Assembly: GCF_020708045.1 (NCBI RefSeq)
Contig: NZ_JAJFES010000002.1
Coordinates: 434,001-498,000 of the forward strand
Origin: Massilia sp. IC2-278
GTDB taxonomy: Bacteria > Pseudomonadota > Gammaproteobacteria > Burkholderiales > Burkholderiaceae_D
Direction of reading: 5' to 3'
Length of the DNA stretch: 64,000 nucleotides
Within the stretch, counting starts at the first letter, position 1. Each line of letters begins with the position of its first letter. Position numbers and translations under genes: made by a program. Positions 60,866-64,000 of the stretch are shown here, piece by piece. The notes beneath the pieces are model-generated. The model saw only the letters and a program-made list of their open reading frames with translations, did no database searches and was not told the DNA's origin.

Positions 60866-61629
60866 GTTTCGTTTCCGTGGGTTTCCGTACCCTGTTCTAT
60901 AAAGAAATGCTGCGTTTCTGGAAAGTAGCGACGCAAACCATCGCCGCGCCGATCCTGACCGCCATGCTCTACCTGCTGATCTTCGGCCACGTGCTCGAAG
61001 GCCGGGTCGAAGTCTACCCGGGCGTCAGCTACACCGCCTTCCTGGTGCCGGGCCTGGTGATGATGAGCGTGCTGCAGAATGCCTTCGCCAATTCGTCGTC
61101 CTCGCTGATCCAGTCGAAGATCACCGGCAACCTGGTGTTCATCCTGCTGCCGCCGCTGTCGCACTGGGAAATCCTGCTGGCCTATGTGTCCGCTTCCGTG
61201 GTGCGCGGCCTGGTGGTCGGCGCCGGCGTGTTCGCGATTACCGCCTGGTTCGCCCACCTCAGCTTTGCGGCGCCGCTGTGGATCATCGTGTTCGCCGTAT
61301 TGGGCGCGGCCATTCTCGGCACCCTGGGCGTGATCGCCGGTATCTGGGCCGACAAGTTCGACCAGCTCGCCGCATTCCAGAACTTCCTGATCATGCCCGC
61401 CACCTTCCTGGCCGGTGTGTTCTATTCGATCCACTCGCTCCCAGGCTTCTGGCAGGCGGTCTCGCATTTCAACCCGTTCTTTTATATGATTGACGGGTTC
61501 CGCCACGGCTTCTTCGGCACGTCCGATATTTCGCCCTGGACCAGCCTGGCCATCGTCTCCGTGTTCTTCGCGGTATTGGCGGCCATTGCGATCAATTTGC
61601 TCCGGCACGGCTACAAGCTGCGCCACTAA
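60862..61629 (+). CDS. ABC-2 type transporter permease (YadH-like)
   Basis: This 255-residue membrane protein of the ABC-2 family has about six helices and the NodJ/YadH-type blocks GVSYTAFLVPGLVMMSVLQNAFANSSSSLIQSKITGNLVFIL and the C-terminal DKFDQLAAFQNFLIMPATFLAGVFYSIHSLPGFWQAVSHFNPFFYMIDGFRHGFFG. It starts at GTG 60862, overlapping the ATPase stop, so both are made together. It would form the channel half of the exporter. Confidence 0.92.
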   Translation: MSFVSVGFRTLFYKEMLRFWKVATQTIAAPILTAMLYLLIFGHVLEGRVEVYPGVSYTAFLVPGLVMMSVLQNAFANSSSSLIQSKITGNLVFILLPPLSHWEILLAYVSASVVRGLVVGAGVFAITAWFAHLSFAAPLWIIVFAVLGAAILGTLGVIAGIWADKFDQLAAFQNFLIMPATFLAGVFYSIHSLPGFWQAVSHFNPFFYMIDGFRHGFFGTSDISPWTSLAIVSVFFAVLAAIAINLLRHGYKLRH

Positions 61630-61649
61630 TACATTATTTAGGATTTATC

Positions 61650-61886
61650 GTGTCGACCACCCCAGAACTGATCCACAGCTACATCGAAAAGGGCCTGCAG
61701 TGCACCCACCTGCAGGTCGAGGGCGATGGCCGGCACTTTTCGGCCCTGATCGTCTCGCCTGAATTCGCAGGCAAGCGCCCGATCCAGCGCCACCAGCTGG
61801 TGTACGCCGCGCTCGGCGACCGCATGCGCGAGGAAATCCACGCGCTGTCGATGAAGACCCTGACCCCGGACGAGTACCAAGGATAA
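61650..61886 (+). CDS. ibaG: BolA/IbaG family protein
   Basis: This 78-residue BolA-family protein starts at GTG 61650. It has the IbaG-type core [44 protein letters not shown], where the conserved His is in QRHQLVY. IbaG sits next to murA in E. coli as it does here. BolA-type proteins pair with monothiol glutaredoxins on [2Fe-2S] clusters; the glutaredoxin gene is at 38189. murA starts 3 bp after this gene. Confidence 0.9.
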   Translation: MSTTPELIHSYIEKGLQCTHLQVEGDGRHFSALIVSPEFAGKRPIQRHQLVYAALGDRMREEIHALSMKTLTPDEYQG

Positions 61887-61888
61887 GC

Positions 61889-63139
61889 ATGGACAAGCTC
61901 CAGATTGTTGGCGGCAAGCGCCTGAACGGCGAGATCGCGGTATCCGGCGCCAAGAACGCGGCCCTGCCCATCCTGTGCGCCGGCCTGCTGACGGCAGGCG
62001 ATGTCGAACTGACCAACGTGCCGCGCCTGCACGATGTGAAGACCATCCTCAAGCTGCTGGCCCAGACCGGCCTGACCGTGAACCAGGACGATGAAAACGT
62101 CACCCTGAACGGCGCCAACATCACCAGCCTGGAAGCACCGTACGAGCTGGTGAAGACCATGCGCGCGTCGATCCTGGTGCTCGGCCCGCTGCTGGCGCGC
62201 TTCGGCGAAGCCAAGGTCTCGCTGCCGGGCGGCTGCGCCATCGGTTCGCGTCCGGTCGACCAGCACATCAAGGGCCTGCGCGCGATGGGCGCCGAGATCA
62301 CGATCGAAGGCGGCTACATCTACGCCAAAGCCAAAAAGCTCAAGGGCGCGCGCATCCTGACCGACATGATCACGGTCACCGGCACCGAGAACCTGCTGAT
62401 GGCTGCTACCCTGGCCGAAGGCGAGACCGTGCTGGAAAACGCCGCGCGCGAGCCGGAAGTCACCGACCTGGCCAACCTGCTGGTGGCCATGGGCGCGAAG
62501 ATCGAGGGCATCGGCACCGACCGCCTGGTGATCCAGGGCGTTTCGGAACTGCATGGCGCCAAGCACGCCGTGATCTCGGACCGTATCGAAGCCGCCACCT
62601 TCCTCTGTGCAGTCGCTGCCACCGGCGGCGACATCGTGCTGACGAATACCCGCACCGACATCTTCGATGTCGCGCTCGACAAGCTGCGCGAAGTCGGTTT
62701 GCAGATGGACGTGGGCAGCAACACCATCCGTGCGCGCATGGATGGCCGTCCGCAGCCGGTGTCCTTCCGCACCACCGAATACCCGGGCTTCCCGACCGAT
62801 ATGCAGGCCCAGTTCATGGCGGTGAACACGATTGCCGCCGGTCCGAGCCGCGTGACCGAGACCATTTTCGAGAACCGCTTCATGCACGTGCAGGAGATGA
62901 ACCGCCTCGGCGCCTTCATTTCCACCGAGGGCAACACTGCCTTCATCAAGGGTGTCGACCGCCTGGTCGGCGCACCGGTGATGGCGACCGACCTGCGCGC
63001 CTCGGCCTCGCTGGTGATCGCCGGAATGGCCGCCGAAGGCACGACCCTGATCGACCGCATCTACCACCTCGACCGCGGCTACGACCGCATGGAAGTGAAG
63101 TTGTCGGCGGTTGGCGCCGACATCGTGCGGATCAAATAA
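61889..63139 (+). CDS. murA: UDP-N-acetylglucosamine 1-carboxyvinyltransferase
   Basis: MurA transfers enolpyruvate to UDP-GlcNAc, the first committed step of peptidoglycan synthesis. The 416-residue cytoplasmic enzyme has Lys22-Asn23 (SGAKNAALP), the active-site Cys116 in [19 protein letters not shown] (fosfomycin-sensitive form), Asp in [15 protein letters not shown] and [15 protein letters not shown] run with bolA upstream and hisG 19 bp downstream is usual in this group. Confidence 0.97.
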   Translation: MDKLQIVGGKRLNGEIAVSGAKNAALPILCAGLLTAGDVELTNVPRLHDVKTILKLLAQTGLTVNQDDENVTLNGANITSLEAPYELVKTMRASILVLGPLLARFGEAKVSLPGGCAIGSRPVDQHIKGLRAMGAEITIEGGYIYAKAKKLKGARILTDMITVTGTENLLMAATLAEGETVLENAAREPEVTDLANLLVAMGAKIEGIGTDRLVIQGVSELHGAKHAVISDRIEAATFLCAVAATGGDIVLTNTRTDIFDVALDKLREVGLQMDVGSNTIRARMDGRPQPVSFRTTEYPGFPTDMQAQFMAVNTIAAGPSRVTETIFENRFMHVQEMNRLGAFISTEGNTAFIKGVDRLVGAPVMATDLRASASLVIAGMAAEGTTLIDRIYHLDRGYDRMEVKLSAVGADIVRIK

Positions 63140-63158
63140 CGGGTTACGAAACTAAGTC

Positions 63159-63833
63159 ATGAGCATTGCAACACAATCGACGGAGCCAGGCCTGATCCTG
63201 GCCCTGTCCAAGGGCCGCATCTTCGAGGACACGCTGCCTCTGCTGGAGGCGGCCGGCATCGTCGTCACCGAGAACCCGGAGACTTCGCGCAAGCTGATCC
63301 TGGCCACCAACGACCCGCTGGTGCGCGTGCTGATCGTGCGCGCTTCCGACGTGCCGACCTACGTGCAGTACGGCGCGGCCGACTTCGGCGTGGCCGGCAA
63401 GGACGTGCTGCTCGAGCATGGCGGCGAAGGCCTGTACCAGCCGGTGGATTTGAACATCGCCTGCTGCCGCATGTCGGTGGCGGTAAACGCCGGCTTCGAC
63501 TACGAGACCGCCGTGCGCCAGGGCGCGCGCCTGCGCGTTGCCACCAAGTTCACGCACACCGCGCGCGAGCACTTCGCCAGCAAGGGCGTGCACGTCGACC
63601 TGATCAAGCTGTACGGCTCGATGGAGCTGGCGCCGCTGGTCGGCCTGTCCGACGCCATCGTCGACGTGGTCTCGACCGGCAACACCCTGCGCGCGAACAA
63701 CCTGGTCGAAGTCGAGAAGATCATGGAGATCTCCTCGCGCCTGGTCGTGAACCAGGCCGCGCTCAAGCTCAAACGCGAGCGCCTGCAACCGATTATCGAA
63801 GCCTTCGACAAGGCATCCAGACTACAAGGCTGA
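63159..63833 (+). CDS. hisG: ATP phosphoribosyltransferase (short form)
   Basis: HisG joins ATP and PRPP in the first step of histidine synthesis. At 224 residues it is the short form (HisG-S) without the C-terminal regulatory ACT domain, so it needs HisZ, which is not in this window. Family blocks visible: [44 protein letters not shown] and the PRPP loop [27 protein letters not shown]. It is followed 3 bp later by hisD. Confidence 0.95.
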   Translation: MSIATQSTEPGLILALSKGRIFEDTLPLLEAAGIVVTENPETSRKLILATNDPLVRVLIVRASDVPTYVQYGAADFGVAGKDVLLEHGGEGLYQPVDLNIACCRMSVAVNAGFDYETAVRQGARLRVATKFTHTAREHFASKGVHVDLIKLYGSMELAPLVGLSDAIVDVVSTGNTLRANNLVEVEKIMEISSRLVVNQAALKLKRERLQPIIEAFDKASRLQG

Positions 63834-63836
63834 ACC

Positions 63837-64000
63837 ATGGCAGTACAGATCCGCACCCTCGATTCCACCGACGCGAACTTCAAACAGCAACTGCATACGC
63901 TGTTGGCTTTCGAGGCCGCGACCGACGACGCAATCGAAACCGCGGTGGCGACCATCCTCGCCGACGTCAAGAAGCGCGGCGATGCGGCCGTGCTCGAATA
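63837..64000 (+). CDS. hisD: histidinol dehydrogenase, 5' part (cut by the window edge)
   Basis: The last 164 bp encode the start [23 protein letters not shown] and [28 protein letters not shown], the N-terminal helical region of histidinol dehydrogenase, which carries out the last two oxidations of histidine synthesis. The identity is supported by the position 3 bp after hisG. The active-site portion is outside the window. Confidence 0.85.
   Translation, partial: MAVQIRTLDSTDANFKQQLHTLLAFEAATDDAIETAVATILADVKKRGDAAVLE

Noticed and set aside
1-64000. tRNA, rRNA or riboswitch genes
   Set aside because: No cloverleaf with CCA-proximal stem, rRNA core sequence or known riboswitch consensus was recognised by eye; a covariance search was not possible here.

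Overview
The window is dense, high-GC chromosomal DNA of a betaproteobacterium. The gene order mlaF-E-D-A-C-B, ABC ATPase, ABC permease, bolA, murA, hisG, hisD, the separate gltB/gltD pair, a MerR-type liuR next to isovaleryl-CoA dehydrogenase, and aceK all fit Burkholderiales. The overall impression is Oxalobacteraceae (Massilia/Telluria-like). That placement is inferred from gene content and was not tested by any search. No rRNA, tRNA, CRISPR array or prophage was recognised.

Region 1 (1-25.5 kb) is dominated by cell-wall turnover genes. They encode a D-amino-acid dehydrogenase, a secreted penicillin-binding-type serine hydrolase, a GntR/UTRA regulator, MurQ etherase, an AmpG-like permease, a NagX-like membrane protein, a DigH-like glycosidase lipoprotein, a BadF-type sugar kinase, an AmiD-like amidase lipoprotein, a LysR regulator, a D-Ala-D-Ala dipeptidase, a PBP4-type carboxypeptidase joined to an SpmA-SpmB fusion, a peptide-binding protein, a TonB-dependent receptor and a Tat-exported LD-carboxypeptidase. 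Read together they look like a peptidoglycan scavenging and recycling locus that handles both the sugars (to GlcNAc-6-P) and the peptides (to D-Ala).

Region 2 (25.5-39.7 kb) holds a MORN protein, a DUF892 stress protein, acyl-CoA and branched-chain catabolism (two acyl-CoA dehydrogenases, SDR, thiolase, LiuR and a metallo-hydrolase with palindromic operators between them), AceK, an XRE regulator, UbiX, a monothiol glutaredoxin and two GNAT acetyltransferases.

Region 3 (39.7-55.2 kb) holds Tex, a SNF2-family helicase, a soluble histidine kinase with its response regulator, a REP-associated tyrosine transposase (RAYT) and glutamate synthase gltB/gltD. Region 4 (55.2-64 kb) holds the Mla phospholipid transport operon, an ABC-2 type exporter, BolA, MurA and the start of the histidine operon.

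Throughout the intergenic DNA there are 24 copies (10 clusters) of one imperfect palindrome. One foot is GTAG-GGTGG and the other is CCACGCG; the stem arms differ between copies but stay complementary. The GTAG foot and the RAYT gene sitting beside four copies mark this as a REP/BIME family with its candidate mobilising enzyme. Two other MITE-like inverted-repeat elements are also present (37450-37561, 42074-42199).
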